From positions 110,001 to 174,000 of the forward strand of contig JAODUP010000157.1 in assembly GCA_025642065.1 (NCBI GenBank): DNA of 64,000 nucleotides. Reading direction: 5' to 3'. The position numbers were made by a program, and so were the translations under genes. A model generated the notes under the pieces. That model saw only the letters and a list, made by a program, of their open reading frames with translations. It did not search any database and was not told the origin of the DNA. This DNA comes from Paralvinella palmiformis (taxonomy: Eukaryota; Annelida; Polychaeta; Terebellida; Alvinellidae). Of this stretch, positions 38,201 to 47,499 are shown one piece after another; position 1 is the first letter of the stretch, and each line of letters starts with the position of its first letter.

Positions 38201-39726
38201 TGTGCATTAATGATCTCCTCATCACATTAGCTTTAATAATGATATACCACTGGTATGGCATTATCAGCAGAAAGTGGGTCATGATAAATGCCAAATATTT
38301 ATCATCCGATAGTTTCCTGATCTGAAATAATGCCAAAATCTACTGTTGTAGCCATTTCAAATGTCATGTTTATAAATATTTACTGAATATAAGAACCATG
38401 TTTGAAGGATGGGAGAGATTTTGGTGGGCTGGTGATCTTGGCTCGTAAACGTCCATTTTGCATTATGATGGTTATGTGACTCAAATACTCTCTCCTGATT
38501 GGCCAGTTATCTATGTTTACAGTAAATAAAAGTGCATGATCTTGTTTATATAGTGGATTTCTCTGTCCCTCTCCTGTATATTTGTTTGATCACCATTATT
38601 TTTGTATTTTATATTAATATGATATAAATATGGATTTCATATATCATATTAACTGTATCCAGACTTTACTGAAGGAAATATAATATGCAGGTTTTGGTAA
38701 CTTAATAATTGTGCTTCTACCTTGATCCTCTGTCCATCCACAGCTAGGTGTGAGAGGCAGTTCTCCTCTATGAATAGCATTAAAACTTTGTTCACAATGT
38801 TCAGGAACTCCCTTGACCAGGAAAATCTATGTGATTTGATGCTTATTGCACACGATGGCCCACTACCCCAAGAATTTCTTCCAGGCTATTGATAAGTAGC
38901 TGGTATCTGGTAATGGTGGTCTTCACCTGAACGGGCACAAGAAAAATATTCTTCAATGTGTTGATGAAAATTGAAACAACAAAATGTTCTGTAGCTGACT
39001 TTGACTATGAGTTAGCTGTAAATGTGTGAAGGAAGAAGACAGCCCGTGGAATATATAAAAATGAGTCTCACCAATAACATTTTGAACCATTTCTGTAGTA
39101 TTGTTTCTTCATGTTACAGATATAGGTGATATGTATAAATTTAATTATGCTTACACTGTAAAACTATGTGTATAAATACTTCAAGTAGGATGCAAATGTC
39201 ATCATTTTCAATTCAAATATTCCTGGGGGTATGCGTTTGTACCCCTAAATGGTTTTCATGCCAAGTGCCCATGTTACATTAAAATCCCCCACATTTTTAA
39301 AACCTAAGTGGGAGCTCCCCCACATAGGCTAGATCCTAGAAGCAACGCTGCATATACAGTTTGTTTATAAATGCTAGGACAGCTATGAGTGGAGTTAGTA
39401 CTTGGCATTTGACATTTGTATTTGATAATTGAAATTTAATTCTAGCTTAATGGCCATGTTTGTACGTGAAATATTTATCCTGTCATCCGCGTTTCTATTC
39501 CCAGGTCAGAGATGTGCCTTTTCCATTCAGGAATCCCGAGCAGTTTGAGAACAGTATCCGACAGCCGATAGGCAAGACGTGGAATCCAGAGACTGCCTAC
39601 AAAAAACTCATCGAGCCAAAGAAGGTGACACGTATTGGCACTGTCATACCACCAATGGACAAATCTCAGGTGAATAAGAACATTAAAGAAGACAAATTGA
39701 AGCCAAGGAAAAAGCGACGGAAGTAA
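27589..39726 (+). CDS. UTP14: UTP14 homologue, small-subunit processome component (12 exons)
   Basis: Twelve exons with GT-AG borders: 27589-27651, 29010-29074, 29507-29568, 30509-30645, 31601-31678, 31769-31849, 32280-32491, 32603-32726, 34154-34231, 34319-35245, 37332-37431, 39505-39726. They encode about 716 residues, close to the 771 of human UTP14A. Family landmarks appear in order: an acidic N-terminus, SKWDPIV, AEQLVFPLE, LTPAEEKALKAMSIEEA, RRAELQKYRALLSY, KIKSK-TYH, ERISLKHR, GWGEWGG, APRRDRNLDNVIISE, QPIGKTWN and a basic C-terminus ending KPRKKRRK. Known role of the family: a nucleolar protein of the SSU processome that works with U3 snoRNA and activates the DEAH helicase Dhr1/DHX37 during 18S rRNA maturation. 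All exon phases agree except the exon 10/11 junction, where one base is in excess or two are missing. The start is the first ATG after a likely 5'-UTR acceptor (cag at about 27532) and opens an acidic S/E-rich stretch typical of the family. Confidence 0.95.
27805..28560 (-). mobile_element. 3' end of a CR1/L2/Jockey-superfamily LINE (RT C-terminus and 3' UTR)
   Basis: Read on the minus strand from about 28530: LQRIQNSAARIVTNTRK, one in-frame stop, LYWLPVRQRIHFKILLITYK, NDMAPEYLCELV, YGDCAFSVAAPNLWNKLP and FKSLLKTHLFK, with a stop at 28015. This is the typical last part of a Jockey-superfamily reverse transcriptase. The 3' UTR at 27805-28015 contains two related CTTTATTAAAT blocks. It is 5'-truncated and inactive, and sits in UTP14 intron 1. 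Confidence 0.85.
29010..29074 (+). CDS. UTP14: UTP14 exon 2
   Basis: Acceptor tatttacag, donor gtatgt. Encodes AFDKSKHASLMRSITALDGK plus V and two bases of a split K codon, which exon 3 completes in phase. The segment matches the conserved start of the UTP14 domain. Confidence 0.88.
29507..29568 (+). CDS. UTP14: UTP14 exon 3
   Basis: Acceptor gttattaaag, donor gtatgg. Encodes ASSERREAISMSEHHAPAAK. The SSERREAISMSE stretch corresponds to the ERSEASLKVSE region of animal UTP14. Phases match both neighbours. Confidence 0.88.
29661..29797 (+). mobile_element. tRNA-derived SINE in UTP14 intron 3, 5' truncated
   Basis: The head is lost up to the B box (tgttcgaatcttgg). The linker and tail are complete, ending cacaaaaatggtcgtaaaac and a short atcaatcatcat stretch. 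Confidence 0.8.
29944..30140 (+). mobile_element. tRNA-like repeat in UTP14 intron 3
   Basis: acagtggtaggagcactgga and agggttcaaatcatacc are A/B-box-like, followed by tctgtgggacttccctgga. The family assignment is weak. Confidence 0.45.
30509..30645 (+). CDS. UTP14: UTP14 exon 4
   Basis: Acceptor tttacctag, donor gtaaga. Encodes GPVKLQQLVGALGNKLG, then a basic helix (KKQINRVKKRLKVL) and PVPLSKPEQQR. This fits the family segment with K/R-rich helices before the RE-V-F-N block. Confidence 0.92.
31601..31678 (+). CDS. UTP14: UTP14 exon 5
   Basis: Acceptor cctcatacag, donor gtaagt. Encodes 26 residues including LAFEGVNKDLSKWDPIVKK. The SKWDPIV motif is a strongly conserved UTP14 signature. Confidence 0.93.
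31769..31849 (+). CDS. UTP14: UTP14 exon 6
   Basis: Acceptor ttcattcag, donor gtagta. Encodes 27 residues starting AEQLVFPLEQPD, a family signature immediately after SKWDP in homologues. Phase 0 at both ends. Confidence 0.93.
32280..32491 (+). CDS. UTP14: UTP14 exon 7
   Basis: Acceptor catccaacag, donor gtaagt. Encodes about 71 residues: PKTALETEVAALLG, LTPAEEKALKAMSIEEA, RRAELQKYRALLSYKE and a basic KARRQNKIKSK. It ends in phase 2 and is completed by exon 8. This is the best conserved long block of the protein, predicted to be helical. Confidence 0.95.
32603..32726 (+). CDS. UTP14: UTP14 exon 8
   Basis: Acceptor tgttttag, donor gtatgt. Begins TYHRILRKEKLKKEKK, the K-x-YH continuation of the KIKSK motif, then LDELEKSDPEGYLKRLNEADANRIQ. 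Highly charged and helical, with matching phases. Confidence 0.94.
32775..32850 (+). mobile_element. SINE tail fragment in UTP14 intron 8
   Basis: Contains the tail from about tcggcctgtttaggctaccg to ggccgtaaaacatcaatcgt only. Confidence 0.65.
33385..33690 (-). mobile_element. Possible SINE-like repeat in UTP14 intron 8
   Basis: The minus strand contains gtcacaggttcggggctcca, a B-box-like core, and a 250-base GC-richer body distinct from the AT-rich intron around it. Identity unknown. Confidence 0.35.
34154..34231 (+). CDS. UTP14: UTP14 exon 9
   Basis: Acceptor cctttgatag, donor gtaagt. Encodes ERISLKHRGGSKFAKKQLLY then NKYSDQ. ERISLKH and the following S-K-x-A-K pattern are signature UTP14 residues. 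Confidence 0.95.
34319..35245 (+). CDS. UTP14: UTP14 exon 10, long acidic linker and GWGEWGG motif
   Basis: The largest exon (309 codons) starts SRDAVQEMLQKSRELSKK. It runs through a long acidic, Ser-rich, probably disordered linker containing the NPWM block, and ends with the family motif GWGEWGGKGF before a basic RTSKRTEK. The only plausible donor, gtaata, directly abuts a (TA)n tract. It leaves phase 0, whereas the next acceptor expects phase 2. Confidence 0.93.
35246..35287. repeat. (TA)n at the UTP14 exon 10 donor
   Basis: The TA run starts within the splice donor context gtaatatata. Confidence 0.95.
36221..36854. mobile_element. Inverted-repeat DNA element with TA target duplication (pogo/Tigger-like)
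   Basis: Left end ctctgtatactcgcatataa and the complement of the right end ccgtatatattcgcgtataa match at about 19 of 26 positions. Both ends are flanked by TA (36219-36220 and 36855-36856). At 634 bases it is too short for a transposase, but the minus strand encodes an acidic stretch (GTEDEVLWAEQYDKSDTDEE) like the tail of pogo-type transposases. It lies in UTP14 intron 10. The superfamily call is inference from TA flanks and the acidic tail. Confidence 0.55.
37332..37431 (+). CDS. UTP14: UTP14 exon 11
   Basis: Acceptor ctgttcttcatcag, donor gttagt. Encodes FILKAPPAAPRRDRNLDNVI, then ISEVRDRTIAKHQ. This matches the family RF-x-x-KAP and NVIISE-K/R-D motifs. The first base is the third position of a codon (R in homologues), so the upstream exon should end in phase 2. 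Confidence 0.93.
37597..37800. repeat. Two-copy tandem duplication of about 104 bp
   Basis: ctgttattatgtaa, agagatggta, aaatataattac and atattt recur at a 104-base offset, immediately before the hAT remnant. Confidence 0.75.
37864..39350 (+). mobile_element. hAT transposon remnant with transposase C-terminus
   Basis: The left end cagtgttgcttctagga occurs at 37864 and again at 38072. The complement of the right end, cagcgttgcttctagga, closes at 39350. Between them, 38722-38892 encodes LILCPSTARCERQFSSMNSI, then KTLFTMFRNSLDQENLCDLM, LIAHDGPLPQEF and a stop. This is the conserved hAT C-terminal dimerisation region (CER-x-FS-x-MN-x-IKT). The 8-bp target duplication is no longer clear. It sits in UTP14 intron 11. 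Confidence 0.8.
39505..39726 (+). CDS. UTP14: UTP14 exon 12, C-terminus
   Basis: Acceptor ctattcccag. Encodes 73 residues: VRDVPFPFRNPEQFENSIRQ, then PIGKTWNPETAYKKLIEPKK, and a basic tail KLKPRKKRRK, followed by TAA. The VPFPF and QPIGKTWN patterns are conserved across UTP14. The basic end could serve nucleolar localisation (inference). Confidence 0.95.
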   Translation, partial: VRDVPFPFRNPEQFENSIRQPIGKTWNPETAYKKLIEPKKVTRIGTVIPPMDKSQVNKNIKEDKLKPRKKRRK

Positions 39727-39842
39727 ACAGCCTTCTTTCACCAGCTCGTTAACTGTTCCCTTTAATGAATAATTGTGAAGACTTGATGGAAGATTGCCAT
39801 CACCATTTACATTACGGTTTATGATTCAATATGTACGATATT

Positions 39843-39848
39843 AATAAA
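39843..39848 (+). terminator. Polyadenylation signal AATAAA for UTP14
   Basis: A canonical AATAAA lies 117 bases after the UTP14 stop codon, giving a short 3' UTR of roughly 140 bases. A LINE remnant begins about 50 bases further on. Confidence 0.7.
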
Positions 39849-39894
39849 CATATATGACTGATTTTGAATGTGTGAACTTAATGGCATTTGTGGC

Positions 39895-40229
39895 TCAACA
39901 TCGCTTATAAAGACGGAAAAACTAACAAGTGGGTGAGGGACCAAACTAAAGTTATGGACATTTTGGAAATAATGAAAAACAGAAACTGAACATGGGCAGG
40001 TCACATCAGTTGCAGATCAGATGATAGATGGAGTGCAGCACTAACAGTTTTGACACCCATGGGTGGCAAAAGAAATCGAAGAAGGCAACGAAAAGGTGGA
40101 GAGATGAACTACAACATTAATGGGGCAATGTGAACTAGTACATGAGAGCAAGAAACTAAGATCTTCGGAGGCAACATGCTAAGGCTTTCATCCTGCAATG
40201 GACTACCATGGCTGAAGATGATGATGATA
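39895..40229 (+). mobile_element. Non-LTR retrotransposon C-terminal remnant
   Basis: The plus strand reads NKWVRDQTKVMDILE, TWAGHIS-RSDDRWSAALT, GGKRNRRRQRKRW (after one frameshift) and RDELQH-WGNVN. This is the usual tail of a LINE reverse transcriptase (GH-x-x-R-x-DDRW ... RQR-x-RWRD). It ends at a gatgatgat tract that would be the LINE 3' end. It carries several stops and at least one frameshift. Confidence 0.7.
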
Positions 40230-40411
40230 ATTGGCGATTATCCAAAACTGTTTTGAAGACTTGAACTATTCTGTTATAATTATTATAAGCATTCCAAATA
40301 GTTATAATTATGCAGTAACAGCGACATTATCATTATTATCAACAATGGCTAAATTATGGATTATAATTTATACCTACAGATAATGTTACAATGGATGCTG
40401 TGTAATTTCAA

Positions 40412-40570
40412 CGTAGCATGGTTGGCCACAGATCAATAGCATCTGGGTTCAAACCCCTAGCCGGTCTATATCAGAAGGATGTTTCATATTTCACTTTGCC
40501 TCATTATCTTTGGAGGTCGTTCGGCCCATTTGGCCTACCTTGTGCACAAAAGTGGCCGTAAAACAGCAAA
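40412..40570 (+). mobile_element. tRNA-derived SINE, subtype B
   Basis: Head from gtagcatggttggccacaga, B box gggttcaaacccc, then ggtctatatcagaagga and a full tail to gtggccgtaaaacagcaa. Only the first bases of the head are absent. Confidence 0.85.
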
Positions 40571-41215
40571 ATGTACATTTATTGTTGCCTTAGGCTTCCA
40601 GTGTGTTGGGTCAAAACCCTTGTCTTGTTAAATTAAGAATGTTCTCGTCTTTAATTTCACCTCATTCGTCTTGCAGCTACATTTCACAAATTAGTGTTAA
40701 CGCTTTAGAAGCAATGTCAGAGTGTCGTTGTAAATTTAAATACTGATGTAAGTTCAGTCATGTTCAAGAATTGACGTTGAAAGGATTTGTTTTTGCCTTT
40801 TCTTTGTAGCTCCCAAGAGTCTCTTGTTACAACCTTTCTTGGACATCTCTTGTTGGAGGTCATGTGTTGTAATATATTTTTGATGTAATTCATTATGTTT
40901 CTGACTTTGACATCAGTCACTCTCTCACTCTACCAATTGTTCTCTGATTGATGTATGCATGTGTTTTACCTTTTCCTAAATACGTTATTGCTTTAATTGG
41001 GGAAACTTAAATGAGAGCATCTTCCAAATATAATCAATGATATGATAGTATTTTGTACTAAAACTATTTCAGTGTTATAATTTAAAACAAATATCGTTTT
41101 TCAATTACACACACCTGACATGTTGGCCGTAAGATAAAGAGTTGTGTCATTTCCTGGTTCAAATTTAATATATTGCCTAAGTCTGTTATTTCACTTGATT
41201 TCTTAAACATAAACT

Positions 41216-41344
41216 GGGGCGCCTCCATGGCTTGACTAGTAGTGCTGTTGACTACAGATCTAGAGCACCTGGCTTCAAACCCCGGCTGGGCTATATCAGA
41301 AGATTGTTTCAAATTTCACTTTGCCTCATTACCTTTGTAGGTCA
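41216..41344 (+). mobile_element. tRNA-derived SINE, subtype B, 3' truncated
   Basis: A complete head (ggggcgcctccatggcttga, B box cttcaaaccccgg) and linker. The tail stops after tacctttgtaggtca. Confidence 0.8.
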
Positions 41345-43784
41345 GAAAAAGTCTTGGAAAAAAAATCAAATTCCATTTGTAAATGAAATTTTCGGTTTTC
41401 TTCCATATTGGAAGTAGTAAAACATTCTGACTGTTTATCCAAGATAAACTATTGAGCTTAGTCACAAAGCGATAAATCGTAAATGGACGACTAGAATTTT
41501 AGGGAGTCCCAAAAAGACGAAACTCATCTAGACGAATTTATTTTAACATTTTTTCTAGTTAGTCATATCCTATCATAATAACCCTAAATTAGGGGAACTC
41601 ATCTTGTGTTCATTTTGTCGGGATATGCTTCAGTTTGGGATTCGTCTTTGGATGACATCAAGTACTGGCCCGAAAATATCTGATTTAATGTCGGGCGTAG
41701 CTTCATTAGTCGTGTGATTTTGTTAAATTCTCTGATTGGTCTAAATCTGTTGAGAAACGTGCGCCGTGTTAAATATTACAAGGGTTTTGTTGCTGTACGG
41801 CGTTGTTGCTGTCATCTACAACACTCTTGTAATGCTAAATACGCGCCACTTTTCTCAACGGTTCTACACGAATCACAAGATAATTCTGACTTCTATGACA
41901 AATGATACTTGACCAGCTATCGTTATTTTCTGAACAGTGTTTTCAGTATGTCATGAATAGATATAATTGTCGGGGAGTGCGTTGATATAGATAAGGTTAA
42001 GGACACTGATTGTTCGTCATTGCGAAAAATTCGCATAAAAACAGAAAAGAAAGTGCACGTGTTTTTACGAGGTGTCATTACAGAATTAAACAGTTCATTA
42101 TTTTTTTCAACTGGCTACTCGGTGGCGGAGTCCTGATATAAAAAATAGTTCCCAGTTATTGTTTTGTTGAGCTCTAAATCCTTTTACGGCGGTCTCTCTT
42201 CTGGAACGATCATTGTGTGCGACTCTCGGGTTTTGCGTGTTTGGGACTTTACTGTCATCGTGACTTAGAACTGCTGGATAAAGTTCATATGTTACCAGTC
42301 AAAGTTCAGTGCACGCTGATAGTGAAGGTAAGTCTACACCGCATATTATTACGACCAACTGGCTTGTACACAGACTTGTGTAAACTGTGTCGAACATTCG
42401 TTGTACAGTAAATTTGCTTAATCCGACACCATTGGTCACGTGATTACGTAATATGTCGGAACATTAAATGAGGTCATTGTGATCGCTGATCTATTTTATT
42501 TAACGATCGCCATATCATTTACTAACACACAGATTACGTGCCCTGACATCCATCAGAGAACCAAGTGTATGAAACACTCGACATTGGTATAAGTTTGGCT
42601 GATTTTAATCGGAGCGCACCATTACAGTCCTTCGTTAATGTTGACCAATTGGCTTTTTAGAATCTCACTCGCAGCATAACGTCAAACAGTGACATCTCAT
42701 CTCCTACTAAAATGTACCAACATATCGGTCTGAGTAACCTTAGGTTTCTGTTCCTTGGACAAACATCAATTGTGTTTTGAAGATGATGAAATACTCGCAC
42801 GGCGACCTCCCCCCCCCCCCTTACCCGGCTAGAATTAATTTGTGTGCATTCTCTAGACAACAAAAGTCGGAATAATATTGTAAAATGTCCGTCAAATTGT
42901 ATACAAAAAGGAGAATGTCCTGGTTATAATCAGTCAGAATGGCTCCCTTTGAAATCGGGTATTTTTATTCAGCTACAATAACATTGAAAAATATTCCTTT
43001 GGTTTTTCTCGTGATTCTCTACCTTGGAAGTTCCAGTTTTTTCTTCCAATCCGAAGTTCATCCCTCGATAACATGATTTTAAAAAATGTGAAATATGAAC
43101 GGTGTTTGGGTGATATGGTTTCTAGTTTGGGAAAATGCAACATTTGTATAAGGCTCCCAAATTATACGATTTCTTAAAATCGGCTTTACGGCGATGTGTC
43201 GAAGAATAACTCGATCGTGAATATGTATATTTTATATGACATGCCAACCCCGATTATGGTATAATTAGTCTCTCTGATGTTGCTTATTGTTCTGATTTTC
43301 TTTCCGGACACTCGAGAACATCGGACAGAAGGAAGCGAAACGTAAACAAATAATATCGCATATTTATTCTATATTAGGTGCATTATTAATATTTGTCGTA
43401 AATATATTCTGTTGACAGTACCAATTCCTAGATGCCGTTTTCTCAGTTGGATGAAACCCGTCGCGAGAACATAGGAATTATAGGGATGAAAAGACAATAT
43501 TCTGGTGCAGAACTCTATTTAATCCCACTTTAAGTGCGAGCTATCGGCGTTTCTAAACCTAAGTTCATTGGCATTCAGTAATTGTCGTTGATGACAAAAT
43601 AAACGGGCGGCAATTATTAATATAATGCGTTTTTAAAAGATGAAATACAGTTGAATTTATATAGCGAAATGAAGAATCAATTAATGGACTTCGGAAACGC
43701 TGAAGTGTGGCTGCCATTGTGTCATAATGACGATCCTGTTAGCAATAAAACTAATACCGGGGTTGTCTAATGTTAGACAACCTG

Positions 43785-44285
43785 GACGCATCAATCAAAT
43801 GTGGCATATTATCAGTTGTCACCTAAACATATTACGGAATTATATAAGCTCGTTAATGAAGACATTGCATCATTAGCTGAGTGGCTTAAGGTGAATAAAT
43901 TATCTTTTAATATAAGCAAAACATGTACTCTTTATGAATGTTAAGTCGGACACACATGTATTAAAATTAGATAATACAGTTATTAATCGAGTTAAATGTG
44001 TCAAATTTATTTGACTACTAATAGATGAAAACCTAAACTGTCATGAGCATATAGATGGTTGTATATCAAAAATATCTGGTGGACTATATGCCCTCAATAA
44101 AATTAAGCATATCTTAAGTAGACACAATATGAGAACCACAGCTTGATATATCCCTATTTAACACATGGCAAGCTATTGTGGGGTTGTAGTCACTCAACGC
44201 ACTTACGGAGATTAGAAATTTTACAGAAAAGGGCAATCATTCGACGTATCATATGCTTATGCTAGCTATAGTTCAAATAGTATTA
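43785..44285 (+). mobile_element. Decayed LINE reverse-transcriptase fragment
   Basis: Despite many stops and frameshifts, pieces in order read LAEWLKVNKLSFNISKT, IDENLNCHEHID-ISKISGG, LYALNKIKH, LIYPYLTHGKLLWGC and STHLRRLEILQKRAI. These are the palm/thumb signatures of Jockey/CR1-like reverse transcriptases. It is a dead fragment without visible ends. Confidence 0.75.
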
Positions 44286-45228
44286 TTTATCATGTTTACA
44301 GATGATTGCCATTATTGTCTCTGTTTCTAGCAGGCTGAAATACGTGCGCATGCGCAGATGAATGTATTCATTATTCCATCCAAAATGAAACTGCGGTTTT
44401 TGTCATCATAATGTACTCGTATAAAGCGACGTCAACATGCGACATATTATCCTTTGTCCCGGTGCGTGTACGCGTATTTACGCCTCCCTAACGTTGAGAC
44501 TAATTTGTCCAGACAGTTCAGGCTCGCGTGCTTCAGTGTTGATCACATCTCGGAAACAAACATTGTGGCATGACTACGTTAACCCATTCCGGTGCCCTGA
44601 TTTAGTTCGGTGTCATTTTGCCTAACACTGTGTATATCTTAAAAAGATGGATAATTCGGTGTTAATCAATTTGAGGCAAGCTTTAAAGTTTATGTCTGCA
44701 ACTTATGTCAATAATAATATTGATTCATTTCGGGTGCTGGTTCGCAAAACCGCTTAAAGTTTTAAAACACGTTTAGGCGCTACTAGCAATCTGTTAGTAC
44801 AATGTATTGTTTCTAGTTTGTTTTATTATCATTCTAGCTCTTGTGCTAGATGGACGAAAATACTAAATTTAGCATTTGTTATGCGTATCATATACTTCAC
44901 TGTATCATAATTCATATGTATATGGAATTTAATATTCTGAAATAAATTGATTGGATGAAAGCGTAAAAATGAATGACAGAATCAGATCTGGATACCATCA
45001 TGTTATAAGACTTTTATTTAAAGACGATTGTTTGACCTAACTTCTGTTTTTCACGTTCTGCGTTTTTTCAAGAAGAAGCCACAGGTTGCTTTACTGTATT
45101 GCATAATGTATCAGAACTATATATGAGTCCAAGGTTTTTTGTTGTTATTTGAAAGATGTCAGTCAGCATAACGTGCTACAAAAATTAGCCCCTGTTTCAA
45201 GAGACAGTAGTAAGTTTATTTGTGTGTG

Positions 45229-45285
<57 letters not shown>

Positions 45286-45539
45286 GTTAGTTTCGTGATC
45301 GTGTAACATCTACATCATTTACAACTAATATAAATGATATGAAGCTGATATCAAGAAATATACAATCTTGTCGTCGAGTGACAAACAGAGGTTATACTCA
45401 GTTATACAGACATTTATATTCAGGATGGTGAAGATACAAACACAGGATAGTCTCTGCTACCTGGCTCAGAGGGTGTTACATTTACGTGAAAGGTTTTTAA
45501 ACCCCAAGCAAGATCTATCCATGTCCTAACTGACAGCCC

Positions 45540-45680
45540 AGTTAGCCAAAGACCTCACGTTAGCTTTAAACCCGGTCTAGCTACGTATGAAGGGTGTTTC
45601 ATCTTTCAATTCCCTTGATTATATTTGGAATTTTCGTGGCCCATTTAACCTACTATCTGCACAAAAGTGGCCGCAAAAGG
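45540..45680 (+). mobile_element. tRNA-derived SINE, diverged
   Basis: A degraded head is followed by tatgaagggtgtttcatctt and a recognisable tail to gcacaaaagtggccgcaaaa. Confidence 0.7.
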
Positions 45681-45740
45681 ACATATTTTACATTTTATAG
45701 CTCTTTGTTTAGTATCAACTGAACGTTTTGTTTTCCTTTG

Positions 45741-45855
45741 ACTAGCTGTTGTTGATCGACTGTTGTTGATCGGCTGTTGTTAACCAATAGTTGTTGACCA
45801 ACTGTTGTTGACCAACTGTTGTTGACCAGCTGTTACTGACCATATGTTGTTGACG
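45741..45855. repeat. 14-bp tandem repeat (ctgttgttgaccaa)
   Basis: About eight degenerate copies with gatc/gacc variation. The unit resembles the 17-bp repeat at 61.2 kb (tgttgaccagtacactc). Confidence 0.85.
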
Positions 45856-46413
45856 CCATGTGTTTGGAATAGGGTAATACCTAAAACAAAAAATGCCAGT
45901 ATGGGGGAGGAAGCAGTTTTCGGCTGTTGTGTTCCGTTTCACATTAAGTCTAATTACATTTTACGCTGAAATGAGCAATGTTTCACGCGTTTGTTAAAAC
46001 ACACGAGGAGCGGCAGTGGCTGGTATATTAGTCTGTGTGCACTAAAATATAATACCGTTTCTCTGGTTTATCTGATCCCCGTATAGACAGACTGCTGATA
46101 GAAACAAAAGGTATCTTGGCTGAGGATTAGATATGGCCGGCTGATAGCGATTGACTTCTATTTATACGACGATGTATCTGTGATTTTGTAAACACGACTA
46201 CCATCTCACGATAATCTAACCCGCTTTATGCCAATAGATTATTGAATGTACAGTTAACAAGTCACAATTCTTTTCTTCCGGATCTGGTTCTTTTTTTGAA
46301 ATTAAAATCCATTTCACTAAATCGAGAATTTAATTTTGAATTTACTAATTATGAGCCTTTTATTTTGACATTGGTTAACAAATTCTCCGATCTGATTCAA
46401 CATCTCCGAAAAT

Positions 46414-46590
46414 GGGGCGCCTCCGTAGTCTACCTGATAGCGTGTTGGATGACAGATCACGACCACCCGAGTTCGAATCTCGGCGTGGGAATATCTGAAG
46501 AGTGTTTCATCTTCGACTTCGCTTCATTCCCTTTCGAGGTCGCTCGGCCCAGTTAGCCTACAACGTGCAGAAAAGTGGCCGTAAATCATC
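46414..46590 (+). mobile_element. tRNA-derived SINE, subtype A, full length
   Basis: A near-intact copy: ggggcgcctccgtagtctac, gatagcgtgttggatgacag, B box gagttcgaatctcgg, and the complete tail ending gtggccgtaaatcatcatca. Confidence 0.87.
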
Positions 46591-46794
46591 ATCACCAAAA
46601 TCTCCGAAATATGATTTTGTAAACTTCACCGTATTGTTTAGTTAACTGTCATAACTAGACCAGAGGAAGAGGAGTGTACGGCGATTAGTTTGCGATTCGT
46701 GTACACGTTTGGCTTTCTGTAATTATCACAAATTACAGTTCGGGCTTTAGGGGATAATTATTCTTTTCGGAATTTGTGCCATGATACTACTAGG

Positions 46795-46980
46795 TGGTGC
46801 CTCCGTGGCCTTAATGGTAGCGTGGTTGGCCACAAATCTATACAACCTGGGTTCAAACCCCGCCCGATCTATAGCGGAAGGTTGTTTCATCTCTAACTTC
46901 GCCTCATTACCTTTGGGGGTCGCTCGGCACATTTAGCCTACCTTGTGCACAAAGTTGGCCGTAAAACAGCAACACATTTA
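46795..46980 (+). mobile_element. tRNA-derived SINE, subtype B, full length
   Basis: Complete: ggtgcctccgtggccttaat, ggtagcgtggttggccacaa, B box gggttcaaaccccg, and the full tail to ggccgtaaaacagcaacac. It lies about 200 bases after a subtype A copy in the same orientation. Confidence 0.87.
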
Positions 46981-47307
46981 CATTTACTAATACGTGCTAT
47001 TTAGAAATTGTTTTATTCGTCAAAGATTCGTCAAAGAATGAACTAGCAAAACATTTGTAATAAAGCGTGGACGCAAATTCGGTAATACAAACAAGATGAA
47101 GCCTATCATTTATACGTTTATACCTGTATTGTTGTAAAGAAGATGATTTGAACAGCCTTCGTAGTTTAAGGGACGTACACTGGTTATTAGAAGATTCGAT
47201 GTCAATGAGTGAAAGGAATAACGGATCCAGGTTTGCACCGAACCAAGAGGGATTCGTAAGAAATCCAATAATAAAACTGGTAAACAACAATAAGTCTGAC
47301 ATAAAAC

Positions 47308-47337
47308 ATCTCTCTGTCTCTCTCTCTTTCTCTCTCT

Positions 47338-47373
<36 letters not shown>
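47308..47373. repeat. (CT)n(TA)n microsatellite
   Basis: A CT tract followed by about 16 TA units. Confidence 0.95.
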
Positions 47374-47377
<4 letters not shown>

Positions 47378-47499
47378 TTGTGTTAAGATTAGAACACCAG
47401 TTGTTGTTGTTTTGTTGTCGTTGTGTCTTGGAAGATTTTTTTGTAAGAGTTTAGAAGAAAAACAGCTTCTGGGTTGAAAGACAAGAACGTATGTTATCT

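Noticed and set aside
46414..46490. Functional tRNA genes within the repeated heads
   Set aside because: A and B boxes are present, but the heads are degenerate, dispersed and always joined to the same tail, so they are SINE heads.
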